The notes: a model not told the origin generated them from the letters alone. Positions 9,028-18,198 are shown, counted from the first letter of the stretch. The stretch: 64,000 bases of DNA from Nostoc sp. ATCC 53789 (GCF_009873495.1 NZ_CP046703.1:4258501-4322500), one strand, 5' to 3'. Translations and numbers: made by a program.

Positions 9028-10023
9028 TTACATAAACATAGTGAACCCTGTCTGTGCAGCTCTTTGAGCAGCATCAGCAACCTTTAAGGTATACAAACTC
9101 TGCTCTGGAGTAACGTACAAAGGAGTGCCATCAAAAAGATGGTCTAACACCATAGCTGTGTCTTTGGCAAACAAACCCCGGCGAGGGCCAACCTCTATAG
9201 ATGTTGTTTCCCCTGGCTGGATGAAAATTCCTGTGTCGCCATCAAAGACTAAACCACCTTTTTCACCGTGAACTTCAAACTTGCGTTCTGATTGCCAAAT
9301 ACTTTCGCCTTTGCCATACACTACTTGGGCTAAAAGTCCACTGTTAAAGCACAGTTCACTAGTGCAGAAACAGGTTTGGTAATATTCCGGTTCTATTTCC
9401 CAATATCGCTGATGACAGTTAACAGTAAATACTGTACCAAATAAATCGATGAGGCGATGTAGGCGAGACAGGGCCCCAATTAAGGGAAAACCGAACAACT
9501 CGTGGTTATAAGTCCATTTACGGGGTGCAGGATTTTGGGGATTGATGGTGCTGTAGCGAGCATAAAACACTTCACCAACTTTGGCTAAGTTTTGCTTCAA
9601 GGCTTGATGCAAACCACCCAAAAGTTCTAGGTGTTCTACGTGCAAGAGTTTTTTTTGTGCTTTGGCTAGGGCAATCAGTTCGTCTGCTTCGACTACATCC
9701 AACGAAAGGGGATACTCTATAATTACATGTTTGCCATTGGTAAGTGCTGCACGAGCGATCGCACCATGATCTCGATTAACAGTGCAAATCACTACTAGGT
9801 CTACATCTTCACGCTCTACTAGCTCTTGCCAAGAACTTAATGCTTTAATCTGGTACTCTCTGACAAAGGCTTCTGTTTTTTCTGCGGTATGACCAACAAC
9901 CGCTATCAACTGCGATCGCTCATCATGGAGCAATGCTTCAGCCCGGAACTTTGCCGCATACCCAGTACCTACCAAACCTACACGCACTCTTGCTTTTTCC
10001 AAAGCTGCTCCTGAATTATACAT
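9028..10023 (-). CDS. bvdR: Biliverdin reductase (Gfo/Idh/MocA fold)
   Basis: The N-terminal NAD(P)-binding Rossmann motif is VRVGLVGTGYAAKFRAEA. The middle matches what I recall of cyanobacterial BvdR (slr1784 type): LLHVEHLELLGGLHQALKQN, GEVFYARYSTI, QNPAPRKWTYNHE, FGFPLIGALSRLHR and LFGTV. BvdR reduces biliverdin to bilirubin with NADPH; in cyanobacteria its loss disturbs phycobilisome pigmentation. The length of 331 residues agrees. A generic Gfo/Idh/MocA sugar dehydrogenase is the alternative, but the HVEHLELLGG block is distinctive. Just downstream, 20 bases away, is map. Confidence 0.87.
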   Translation of the reverse strand: MYNSGAALEKARVRVGLVGTGYAAKFRAEALLHDERSQLIAVVGHTAEKTEAFVREYQIKALSSWQELVEREDVDLVVICTVNRDHGAIARAALTNGKHVIIEYPLSLDVVEADELIALAKAQKKLLHVEHLELLGGLHQALKQNLAKVGEVFYARYSTINPQNPAPRKWTYNHELFGFPLIGALSRLHRLIDLFGTVFTVNCHQRYWEIEPEYYQTCFCTSELCFNSGLLAQVVYGKGESIWQSERKFEVHGEKGGLVFDGDTGIFIQPGETTSIEVGPRRGLFAKDTAMVLDHLFDGTPLYVTPEQSLYTLKVADAAQRAAQTGFTMFM

Positions 10024-10779
<756 letters not shown>

Positions 10780-10930
10780 GAGCAAAACTAAATAGCCAAA
10801 TACCTATTTCTATTGGTGATTATAGTTGCTCGAACATTTGGACTGAGCGATCGCTCAATGTTGCAAGACTAAACATCAAGTTGTGTGTGCCTTTTAAAGC
10901 CACTTTGACAAAAAGCCTGATTTCATGTTG

Positions 10931-10970
10931 AGCAGGAACACAGTAAATTTAGTGTTCCTGCTTAATTTTT
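10931..10970 (+). terminator. Intrinsic terminator after petF
   Basis: A perfect 11-base stem, AGCAGGAACAC (10931-10941) with GTGTTCCTGCT (10952-10962), is followed by TAATTTTTT. It lies 150 bases past the petF stop, so petF would have a long 3' leader; the tract between shows only scattered AT-rich sequence. Confidence 0.8.
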
Positions 10971-11133
10971 TGAGTATGAAATTCCCCTCTGCTCTTTTGC
11001 TTTTTGTTGAGTCCTGATACCTACCTAAAGATAGAGGCAGGAGGTAGGAGGTAGAAATTTTTTCTATCTAATTTTGAGCGATTAAACCTCATCTATGTTG
11101 AAACCAAGAGTTTTTTAAAAGATATATCTATGT
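10971..11133. other. Non-coding tract left of the IS nest
   Basis: Contains short purine-rich direct repeats (AGGCAGGAGGTAGGAGGTAG near 11034-11053) and ends at the IS110 junction. With the petF 3' region it makes a stretch of about 350 bases without a gene. Confidence 0.6.
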
Positions 11134-11214
11134 AGCGACTGTCTTAAAAGTCAAGCGATCGTTAACAAAAAAACGTGGGTTGGAGCATTGACGCAACAGA
11201 GGAACGCTGCGCTA

Positions 11215-11307
11215 GATTCGGCGGTGTCTGGTACGGGCTAGAAGACTTATGGCTTGTAGTCTAGATAGTCAAAGCCCGCACCAGACACTCCGCTTCGCCG
11301 CCGAATC
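11215..11307 (-). repeat. Long hairpin in the 3' end of the left IS110 copy
   Basis: Counterpart of the hairpin at 15194-15286: a GATTCGGCGG stem, a small bulge and a 16-base GTGTCTGGT-CGGGCT stem around a 33-base loop. It lies between the transposase stop and the element end. Confidence 0.7.
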
Positions 11308-11443
11308 TTCCTCGGTTGCTGGATTTCTCGTGTAGGCAAAAACAGCATGAAAAATTTACCCCAGTTATAGGGGAGCATCAATGCGGATGCCGTACATTGC
11401 TGGCTCTGGGCATCAAGCAAAGTATAAAAAGGTTGACTTGTGA

Positions 11444-12406
11444 TTAAACATTGACAATTGGTTTAAAGTTGTCAGTTAGACACCAAGGCAAATTATCTCG
11501 AACCATTGCATTTAAAATGACTAACATCTTATGAACGCAAGCAGTTAGGGCCAATTTTTTGGATTTACCACGTTCGACAAGGCGCTGATAAAAGGCTTTG
11601 ATAACGGGATTATGACGCATAGCAACCACAGCACCCATATAAAGAGTCGCTCGAACATGGGCACGACCACCATTAATCATCCGCTTACCTTTGTGTTGAC
11701 CACTATCATGATTGATCGGTGCAACACCAACTAAACGAGAGATTTGTTTGGCAGTTAATTGACCGAGTTCTGGTAAGTCAGAAACGAGGGTAGTAGAAAT
11801 AACTTGACCAATACCAGGAGTAGTTTTGAGTAAATTGACTTTATCAATCCATTGTTGATTATTTTGCGTCAATTCCTGAATTTGTTGATTGAGCTGTTTG
11901 AGACGCTCTTCAAGATATTCAATATGAGCCTCAATATCTGCTAATGCTTTACCACGGGCACGCGCCCGACGATTTTTCTCAGCAGTCTGCATCTCGACTA
12001 ACTGTCTTCTGCGACTAATTAATTCGCCCAGTTGACGCGCTGTTTCAGATTCAATTGCTAACACCTGGGGTTTCATTGCTTCCCCAAAGTGTGCCAAAAT
12101 TTGTGCATCAATAGCATCAGTTTTTGCCAACCGACCTGTGGCTTTCGCAAAATCTCTTCCAAGGCGTGGATTAATTAATGCTACTGGTAAAAGTGCTGCC
12201 TGCAATTGGATAATAAGTTCTGTTTCTAATCCTCCTGTTGCTTCTAACACAATCAGATTTAAATCAAATGATTTGAGTTGTTCTACTAGATGAGATATTT
12301 CTACTTCTGTATTAGCAACTTTCAATGCTTTACCCATTGGACGGATATAAACATCGAGAGTTGCTTTACTCACATCAATGCCTACCCATTGAGAAATATT
12401 TTCCAT
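11444..12406 (-). CDS. IS110-family transposase (DEDD recombinase), left copy
   Basis: 320 residues, identical in sequence to the product at 14095-15057. The N-terminal RuvC-like DEDD domain shows D10 (VGIDVSKATLDVYI), an acidic residue in VLEATGGLE, and the pair in LAKTDAIDAQILAHF. A central coiled coil (about 150-185) is followed by the transposase_20 domain (TTPGIGQVISTTLVSDLPEL) with the serine motif NHDSGQHKGKR. This arrangement is that of recombinases that act with a bridge RNA. The gene is complete and in frame, so the copy may still be active. Confidence 0.95.
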   Translation of the reverse strand: MENISQWVGIDVSKATLDVYIRPMGKALKVANTEVEISHLVEQLKSFDLNLIVLEATGGLETELIIQLQAALLPVALINPRLGRDFAKATGRLAKTDAIDAQILAHFGEAMKPQVLAIESETARQLGELISRRRQLVEMQTAEKNRRARARGKALADIEAHIEYLEERLKQLNQQIQELTQNNQQWIDKVNLLKTTPGIGQVISTTLVSDLPELGQLTAKQISRLVGVAPINHDSGQHKGKRMINGGRAHVRATLYMGAVVAMRHNPVIKAFYQRLVERGKSKKLALTACVHKMLVILNAMVRDNLPWCLTDNFKPIVNV

Positions 12407-12465
12407 ATTTCACTCTCAACTAATTTCTGTACCCTGTTTTGAATTCATCCCCTTGATTTAACTCA

Positions 12466-12616
12466 TCCTTGCCCGATACGGACTGTATACTTTAAATATC
12501 AGCGTTTAAAGCTTTGACCCCGGCGACTGTTCGAGTTCTGTCAAAGAGATTGTTGTAGTGACCCATGCTACGAAGCGGTCTATTATGACCAAGGTTGGGA
12601 CGGTCTACTACTATTT
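12466..12616 (-). ncRNA. Candidate bridge RNA of the left IS110 copy
   Basis: Same sequence as 13885-14035 in inverted orientation, lying between the element's 5' end and the transposase start. See that entry for the proposed stems, loops and guide matches. RNA ends are guesses. Confidence 0.55.
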
Positions 12617-12639
12617 CTAAGATACAAGGTTGGGTGCAG

Positions 12640-13804
12640 CCCACATTCCGCAGGTTAGTTAAGAAAGAAGATAATATTTTCGACAAGGAGCGCCAAAAAA
12701 CTGAAGAATCCATTGCCTTTCATGGGTTAAGTTGGCAATTTGCTTGATTTGGGAGACGGTAACCAAATGAATTGACATAAAACATTGGAACACCCAACGT
12801 AAGGTGGGAGTAGAAGTTGGTTTACCCAACTGATTATCAATAGTTTTTTTTGCCCGTTCTAAGGCTTGACGTAAAGCTCTTTGACCCAGACTATAAACAA
12901 GCAAGCACAAACCCATAATCATTGCTAATGCGGCAACTCGCTCAGTCGAATTGAGAAAGACACTGGAAGTAAAAAATAAAGGGTCTTTGAGAAATCGGAA
13001 ACCACGCTCAGTAGACTGCTGTGCCTTATATTCACGTAAAACATCTTCATCGCTGAGTTCTTCGGCATCGAGGACATTGGTCGCTAAAATAAATCTTCCA
13101 GCGCGTTTGGTTTCGATGGCGATGGCTATTTCCTTGGGTTCTAGCGTGGCATCGACTTGGTAGTAAAAGGTAGGGGCAGCATCCTTACTGGGTCTACCAC
13201 GTCCAGTATGTTTTTTTACTTCCTTAACCTGGATATTAGCCAGTTGGTGTAAGGGCAACTTAGAACTGAGCCGTTGTGCCGCAATCAGAGCATCTTTTGA
13301 GCAAGCAAATTCTTGGTTTGACAACTGCCGAAGTTCGGATTGGGCAACTGATAACTTTTTAATTAAACGTTTTTCCAACTGCTTGAGGTCAGCTTCTTTT
13401 CTGGCTTGACTTTCGTTAGTCCCGCCTCATATAATTGGTCCAATACTCGACCCAAACGGTCATCGTTTAAGTGTTCTGGACGTATTCCTTCTCCTAAAAG
13501 ATGCTCGGTAGCTTTGCCTACGAAAAACTTTTCAAACAAATATAACGGCGCACTCACGAATCCTAATCCGTTTAAAATCATTGCTTTTACAACTTGACCT
13601 GCACTGATGATTTCTTGAGAGTGAGTTCCCAGCAGTCGGTTAATTTGTTCTACTAAATTCATCTCATCACAGATGCCTGCGACTATGCCGCAGTGGTCAA
13701 TATCCTGTACCCTGATATTTAATGATGCTGTCATGCTTCTAAAATGCAGCATTTAGGTCATTTTCAAAAATACAGCATTTACGAGCGCACCTGCGGAATC
13801 TGGG
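12640..13804 (-). mobile_element. IS1634-like element, internally deleted
   Basis: The ends are imperfect inverted repeats: CCCACATTCCGCAGG at 12640 and CCTGCGGAATCTGGG ending at 13804. They are flanked by a 6-base duplication, GTGCAG, at 12634-12639 and 13805-13810. A 5-6 base duplication is what IS1634-type elements make. At 1165 bases it is several hundred bases short of a full element because the transposase gene is deleted in the middle. It had inserted into a host palindrome (GTTGGGTGCAG joined to CGCTAGCGTAACCCAAC). Confidence 0.8.
12659..13734 (-). pseudogene. IS1634-family transposase remnant (DUF4277 N-terminus)
   Basis: The first piece (13734 to 13363; MTASLNIRVQDIDHCGIVAG, then RPEHLNDDRLGRVLDQLYEAGLTKV) is the DUF4277 domain that starts IS1634-type transposases. 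The second (13378 to 12659) is their C-terminal part (QQSTERGFRFLKDPLFF, then RVAALAMIMGLCLLVYSLG). Around 13395-13425 the frame jumps from LTKV straight to a KEADLKQLEKRL sequence, so the central region with most catalytic residues is gone and the two pieces are in different frames. It cannot make an active transposase. Confidence 0.85.
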
Positions 13805-13819
13805 GTGCAGCGCTAGCGT

Positions 13820-13853
13820 AACCCAACATAAAATTTGGTGGTAATGTTGGGTT
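13820..13853. repeat. Host palindrome AACCCAACAT/ATGTTGGGTT
   Basis: AACCCAACAT (13820-13829) pairs with ATGTTGGGTT (13844-13853). It belongs to a GTTGGGT-type palindrome cluster that predates the insertions. Both IS110 copies and the IS1634 element sit in members of this cluster. Confidence 0.75.
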
Positions 13854-13884
13854 GCGTTTCACTCCACCCAACCTTGTATCTTAG

Positions 13885-14035
13885 AAATAGTAGTAGACCG
13901 TCCCAACCTTGGTCATAATAGACCGCTTCGTAGCATGGGTCACTACAACAATCTCTTTGACAGAACTCGAACAGTCGCCGGGGTCAAAGCTTTAAACGCT
14001 GATATTTAAAGTATACAGTCCGTATCGGGCAAGGA
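13885..14035 (+). ncRNA. Candidate bridge RNA of the right IS110 copy
   Basis: A first stem-loop has lower stem GACC (13896-13899) with GGTC (13938-13941), supported by GTAG/CTAC outside, and a top hairpin GGTC-ATAATA-GACC (13911-13924). The 5' side of the internal loop (13900-13910) contains CCCAACCT, identical to the target's left half plus core. The 3' side contains GTAG (13930-13933), complementary to the target's CTAC. A second structure (CTTTGAC 13955-13961 with GTCAAAG 13983-13989; then CTTTAAA/TTTAAAG at 13990-14011) holds ACAGTCGC at 13971-13978, which repeats the element's own end ACAGTCGCT. ATACAG (14013-14018) imperfectly complements the left end TTGTAT. This order (left guide, right guide, then donor guides) is that of IS110 bridge RNAs. 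Pairing was done by eye. Confidence 0.6.
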
Positions 14036-14094
14036 TGAGTTAAATCAAGGGGATGAATTCAAAACAGGGTACAGAAATTAGTTGAGAGTGAAAT

Positions 14095-15057
14095 ATGGAA
14101 AATATTTCTCAATGGGTAGGCATTGATGTGAGTAAAGCAACTCTCGATGTTTATATCCGTCCAATGGGTAAAGCATTGAAAGTTGCTAATACAGAAGTAG
14201 AAATATCTCATCTAGTAGAACAACTCAAATCATTTGATTTAAATCTGATTGTGTTAGAAGCAACAGGAGGATTAGAAACAGAACTTATTATCCAATTGCA
14301 GGCAGCACTTTTACCAGTAGCATTAATTAATCCACGCCTTGGAAGAGATTTTGCGAAAGCCACAGGTCGGTTGGCAAAAACTGATGCTATTGATGCACAA
14401 ATTTTGGCACACTTTGGGGAAGCAATGAAACCCCAGGTGTTAGCAATTGAATCTGAAACAGCGCGTCAACTGGGCGAATTAATTAGTCGCAGAAGACAGT
14501 TAGTCGAGATGCAGACTGCTGAGAAAAATCGTCGGGCGCGTGCCCGTGGTAAAGCATTAGCAGATATTGAGGCTCATATTGAATATCTTGAAGAGCGTCT
14601 CAAACAGCTCAATCAACAAATTCAGGAATTGACGCAAAATAATCAACAATGGATTGATAAAGTCAATTTACTCAAAACTACTCCTGGTATTGGTCAAGTT
14701 ATTTCTACTACCCTCGTTTCTGACTTACCAGAACTCGGTCAATTAACTGCCAAACAAATCTCTCGTTTAGTTGGTGTTGCACCGATCAATCATGATAGTG
14801 GTCAACACAAAGGTAAGCGGATGATTAATGGTGGTCGTGCCCATGTTCGAGCGACTCTTTATATGGGTGCTGTGGTTGCTATGCGTCATAATCCCGTTAT
14901 CAAAGCCTTTTATCAGCGCCTTGTCGAACGTGGTAAATCCAAAAAATTGGCCCTAACTGCTTGCGTTCATAAGATGTTAGTCATTTTAAATGCAATGGTT
15001 CGAGATAATTTGCCTTGGTGTCTAACTGACAACTTTAAACCAATTGTCAATGTTTAA
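14095..15057 (+). CDS. IS110-family transposase (DEDD recombinase), right copy
   Basis: Residue-for-residue the same 320-residue protein as at 11444-12406, with intact DEDD and serine motifs. Identity of the two copies indicates recent duplication. The start ATG is preceded by GTTGAGAGTGAAAT, with GAGAG acting as a modest ribosome binding site. Being convergent toward the SpoIID gene, the right copy could read antisense into it. Confidence 0.95.
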   Translation: MENISQWVGIDVSKATLDVYIRPMGKALKVANTEVEISHLVEQLKSFDLNLIVLEATGGLETELIIQLQAALLPVALINPRLGRDFAKATGRLAKTDAIDAQILAHFGEAMKPQVLAIESETARQLGELISRRRQLVEMQTAEKNRRARARGKALADIEAHIEYLEERLKQLNQQIQELTQNNQQWIDKVNLLKTTPGIGQVISTTLVSDLPELGQLTAKQISRLVGVAPINHDSGQHKGKRMINGGRAHVRATLYMGAVVAMRHNPVIKAFYQRLVERGKSKKLALTACVHKMLVILNAMVRDNLPWCLTDNFKPIVNV

Positions 15058-15193
15058 TCACAAGTCAACCTTTTTATACTTTGCTTGATGCCCAGAGCCA
15101 GCAATGTACGGCATCCGCATTGATGCTCCCCTATAACTGGGGTAAATTTTTCATGCTGTTTTTGCCTACACGAGAAATCCAGCAACCGAGGAA

Positions 15194-15286
15194 GATTCGG
15201 CGGCGAAGCGGAGTGTCTGGTGCGGGCTTTGACTATCTAGACTACAAGCCATAAGTCTTCTAGCCCGTACCAGACACCGCCGAATC
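15194..15286 (+). repeat. Long hairpin in the 3' end of the right IS110 copy
   Basis: GATTCGGCGG (15194-15203) pairs with CCGCCGAATC (15277-15286). After a short bulge, GTGTCTGGTGCGGGCT (15213-15228) pairs with AGCCCGTACCAGACAC (15262-15277) with one mismatch. The loop is 33 bases. Function is unknown; it could protect the element from read-through or be a passenger palindrome. Confidence 0.75.
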
Positions 15287-15403
15287 TAGCGCAGCGTTCC
15301 TCTGTTGCGTCAATGCTCCAACCCACGTTTTTTTGTTAACGATCGCTTGACTTTTAAGACAGTCGCTACAAAACTACGGTTCTCAAAGTAGACGAGGTTT
15401 AGC

Positions 15404-16993
15404 TTAGAGTTTAATCTCTTTGTTGAGAATTTGAATCTGAGTACCAGGATAATAAAATTGGAGAATTTTGGGACTTGACCAACCTAGTTTTGCTAGATTT
15501 TGAGCGCCAGTTTGACTCAAGCCAACTCCATGTCCTAATCCACCACCAATAAAAGCGTATCCCCACAGTTCTGGTTTGCCTTTATTCAGAGGTTCTAGGT
15601 AAAAAAGCGTGCTTGTAGGAGCAGCAAAGGCGCTGCGAACTTCGTCTTTGTGAAGAATAAAGGTGCTTTTATCAGTTTTAACTGCGAGTTCCAGAATGCG
15701 TCCACTCTCGCTTCGCTTCACCACTGCCATAGCCTGAATTGTCTTAAATTTGGCATGAGGACTGTTTTTTACCTGCAAAAATTTTTGCAAGTCCTTGATA
15801 ATATCCTCTAAACGGGTTTCCCTGCGCCAACGAAAAGCATCCCATTTGCTCTCATTAAATCCCTGTTGGATATTAATAAATTTCTGGAAGTTCTTTTCAT
15901 CTGCCAAACTCTGCTTAGACAAGTTCCAAAAATTAGTCGCAGCATCTACTACAGGGCGCAAATAGGGACGATCGTCGCCATTCCAGACATCGCTGAAGGA
16001 AGCAGTAACACCACCTGTAGTAGAAGAATACAGGGCATCTACGAGTTCGTTTTTATAAGTTACTACCTTACCCCTGGTGGAGGCGATCGCTTGGTCTGTT
16101 TTAGCAGCCGCTCCATTTAGCCCATAATAAACTTGGCAGTGAGTATCGGCACACAACTGATAGTTATCTGCGGCAAACCTGCGTAAATTTCTTAAAGCAT
16201 AAGTCCGGGCGAGAATTGCTTGGGCTTCTAGCGCCGCTTTTGGTGCATCCGTTCCTATTTCGTAAGGCACAACCCCACGTAAATAAGTTTCTAAGGGGAC
16301 TTGGTTAACTAAAGTGTATGTGCCGTAAGCATTTGGCTGTAAATTCAGTTGTCCAGAATAAAGACGAGCATTTTCTGGTTTTTCGCTTTTATTGACCCGA
16401 ATCAAGTTTTTATCAGTGCTAATTTCCAAATCATTTGGGCTATAGCGTTTACCATCCACCACCCAACTAACTTGCGGCACTTGTTTTAAAACTTTAGTAT
16501 CAAGATATACTTTATCTTTATTAGAAGCTTGAATGTTCTGCAATAGTAAGCGTCGCAATAAAGGAGTGCTATAAACATCTCGTTTAGCCCAAACCTGCCA
16601 GCGTTCTGGCTGGGCGATTTCCACTTCTATTCCCTGAGAACGCCATTTGTTAGCACTATCTTCCGCAGTTTCAAAAGTACGGTATGTGCCTAAAACTACC
16701 ATTTCTTCAACTGCTGGCTGGGGTAAAGCTTGCATAACTGTTTCCAGTTTTACAGGATTCTTTGTCACCAGGATTTGCTGCTTGTTACCCGCTTGAAATT
16801 TTAGCTTTAAGCGATCGCCTTTTGTAGGTTCCAGTTGCAGTTTTGCTGTGGGTTGTGAACCAAATCGCTGCACAATCCCAATTTTCAGTCCTATATCCTG
16901 GATGTTACTCTCAGGGCCTGATGCAGCAGTCAGTCCCAATAGACAAAATGTTGTCAGCACAGTGTGGGAAAAACGCCAAAACAAAAATTTCAT
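15404..16993 (-). CDS. SpoIID/LytB-domain protein, exported
   Basis: 529 residues from ATG 16993, which gives a signal peptide (MKFLFWRFSHTVLTTFCLLG); an upstream in-frame start at 17119 would hide it behind 42 basic residues. The SpoIID/LytB domain spans about 210-525: GYGTYTLVNQVPLETYLRGV, VVPYEIGTDAPKAALEAQAI, STTGGVTASFSDVWNGDDRPYL and the C-terminal GHGVGLSQTGAQNLAKLGWS. SpoIID proteins are peptidoglycan lytic transglycosylases in Bacillus; in cyanobacteria the domain occurs in wall-acting amidase enhancers. Residues ~90-145 look like a SPOR-like alpha/beta unit. It probably acts on wall peptidoglycan. Confidence 0.85.
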   Translation of the reverse strand: MKFLFWRFSHTVLTTFCLLGLTAASGPESNIQDIGLKIGIVQRFGSQPTAKLQLEPTKGDRLKLKFQAGNKQQILVTKNPVKLETVMQALPQPAVEEMVVLGTYRTFETAEDSANKWRSQGIEVEIAQPERWQVWAKRDVYSTPLLRRLLLQNIQASNKDKVYLDTKVLKQVPQVSWVVDGKRYSPNDLEISTDKNLIRVNKSEKPENARLYSGQLNLQPNAYGTYTLVNQVPLETYLRGVVPYEIGTDAPKAALEAQAILARTYALRNLRRFAADNYQLCADTHCQVYYGLNGAAAKTDQAIASTRGKVVTYKNELVDALYSSTTGGVTASFSDVWNGDDRPYLRPVVDAATNFWNLSKQSLADEKNFQKFINIQQGFNESKWDAFRWRRETRLEDIIKDLQKFLQVKNSPHAKFKTIQAMAVVKRSESGRILELAVKTDKSTFILHKDEVRSAFAAPTSTLFYLEPLNKGKPELWGYAFIGGGLGHGVGLSQTGAQNLAKLGWSSPKILQFYYPGTQIQILNKEIKL

Positions 16994-17234
16994 GGCTACC
17001 TGATAGCGTACCCCTACGGGAAAGCAAGCTACGCGCAGCATATCGAGCTTCTTTTGCCCCCTAATGCGGCGTTGGAGCTTATTTTCCAATTGCTTTGCAG
17101 TGCGGTCTTTTTGTCGCATGAGCGCTCCAATGATACCATTACCAGTTTTGCCCCAAACATAGGTTGCAAAACGAAGTCATAACGACTATGATTTATTTAG
17201 AGACACAAAATAGAACTAGTTGGATAAACTCCTT

Positions 17235-17498
17235 ATGGTTAGAGTCCAAGAAATTCCATTAAATCAGATAAAACGGCCATTGCCCCGTGCAAACGATCCA
17301 AATAAAGTGCAAGCCTTAATGGAATCGATTGCGGAGATTGGGCAGCAAGAACCTATCGATGTCCTAGAAGTAGATGGACAATATTATGGCTTTTCTGGTT
17401 GCCATCGGTATGAAGCTTGCCAGCGTTTAGGCAAAGAAACCGTTTTAGCCAGAGTTCGTAAAGCACCCCGTAGCGTTTTAAAGATGCACTTGGCATAG
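17235..17498 (+). CDS. srx: Sulfiredoxin
   Basis: An 87-residue ParB-like fold protein with the sulfiredoxin signature FSGCHRYEACQRLG, in which the cysteine attacks the sulfinic phosphate of over-oxidised 2-Cys peroxiredoxin. PLPRANDPNKVQALMESI provides the rest of the ATP/Prx site. I choose ATG 17235 (MVRVQEIPLNQIKRP); a TTG at 17220 would add five residues. Neither has a clear ribosome binding site. The next gene is a Dps protein in the same direction, which supports a peroxide-defence role. Confidence 0.9.
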   Translation: MVRVQEIPLNQIKRPLPRANDPNKVQALMESIAEIGQQEPIDVLEVDGQYYGFSGCHRYEACQRLGKETVLARVRKAPRSVLKMHLA

Positions 17499-17526
17499 AG
17501 AATGAGATAGGGAGGCAGGGGGCAGA

Positions 17527-17633
17527 GGGGGACAAGGGGGACAAGGGGGACAAGGGGACAAGGGGACAAGGGGGACAAGGGGACAAGGGGACAAGGGGAC
17601 AAGGGGACAAGGGGGACAAGGGGGACAAGGGGG
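17527..17633 (+). repeat. G-rich minisatellite (GGGGACAAG)n
   Basis: About twelve copies of an 8- or 9-base unit (GGGGACAA or GGGGGACAA) lie between srx and dps. The runs of four to five G at regular spacing could form G-quadruplexes on the plus strand of DNA or RNA. The family is found again as a short trace near 56141-56151. Confidence 0.9.
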
Positions 17634-17705
17634 AAAATGAAAATAACCATGCCCAATTCCCAATTCCCCATGCCCAATTACATATAACCTAATTAGGAGA
17701 AAATT

Positions 17706-18197
17706 ATGTCATCAAAAGTAACAGTCAAAAATGTAAATATCGGCATTGACGAGGCTAGTAGGGCTAAAATTGCCGAGGGTTTATCTCGTCTGTTGGCTGA
17801 CACTTATACACTTTATCTGAAAACTCATAACTTCCATTGGAATGTAACGGGGCCGATGTTCCAAACCTTACATTTGATGTTTGAAACCCAGTATACAGAA
17901 TTAGCTTTAGCGGTTGATTTAATAGCTGAGAGAATTAGAGCGCTTGGCTATCCCGCACCAGGAACCTACAGCGAATATGCCAAACTGAGTTCGATTCCAG
18001 AAACTCCTGGGGTTCCGAAAGCTGTTGAGATGATCCGCTTATTAGTGGAAGGACAAGAAGCCGTAGTCAGAACTGCACGGTCTATTTTCCCCGTGATAGA
18101 GGAAGTTAACGACGAGCCTACTGCCGATTTATTAACTCAACGGATGCAAGTACACGAAAAAACCGCTTGGATGTTGAGAAGTTTACTGGAAGAATAG
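17706..18197 (+). CDS. dps: Dps-family ferritin-like protein
   Basis: 163 residues forming the four-helix Dps fold: [20 protein letters not shown] carries the ferroxidase histidine pair, [20 protein letters not shown] holds the acidic partners, and [16 protein letters not shown] is the Dps interhelix loop. Dps dodecamers oxidise Fe(II) with H2O2 and store iron; some bind DNA. There is no long basic tail here, so DNA binding is not indicated. TTAGGAG eight bases before ATG is a good ribosome binding site. Sulfiredoxin lies just upstream. Confidence 0.93.
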   Translation: MSSKVTVKNVNIGIDEASRAKIAEGLSRLLADTYTLYLKTHNFHWNVTGPMFQTLHLMFETQYTELALAVDLIAERIRALGYPAPGTYSEYAKLSSIPETPGVPKAVEMIRLLVEGQEAVVRTARSIFPVIEEVNDEPTADLLTQRMQVHEKTAWMLRSLLEE

Positions 18198-18198
18198 G

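Larger units (their letters stand above)
11134..12628 (-). mobile_element. IS110-family insertion sequence, left copy
   Basis: Mirror image of the copy at 13873-15367. The inverted match runs from 11131 to 12636 and from 13865 to 15370, exactly 1506 bases in each arm, and the ends that I compared base by base agree. I place the element itself between two CT dinucleotides (11134-11135 and 12627-12628 on the minus strand). IS110 elements recombine at a CT core, and the outer matching bases (CACCCAAC before, ACA after) are explained as shared target sequence. There are no classical terminal inverted repeats, as expected for the family. Confidence 0.88.
13873..15367 (+). mobile_element. IS110-family insertion sequence, right copy
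   Basis: Inverted twin of the left copy. The CT cores are 13873-13874 and 15366-15367. The left flank reads CACCCAAC and the right flank ACA, so the empty site would be CACCCAACCTACA; rebuilding the left copy's empty site gives the same 13 bases followed by different host sequence. There are about 220 non-coding bases before the transposase and 308 after it. Confidence 0.88.

Noticed and set aside
11131..15370. Composite transposon carrying cargo between two IS110 copies
   Set aside because: The interior is only a deleted IS1634 element and a host palindrome; each IS110 copy has its own separate target site, so there is no sign that the unit moved as one.
17353..17677. Overlapping minus-strand open frames rich in SPLSPCPLVP
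   Set aside because: They are the translation of the G-rich minisatellite at 17527-17633 in three frames; no start context or family resemblance.
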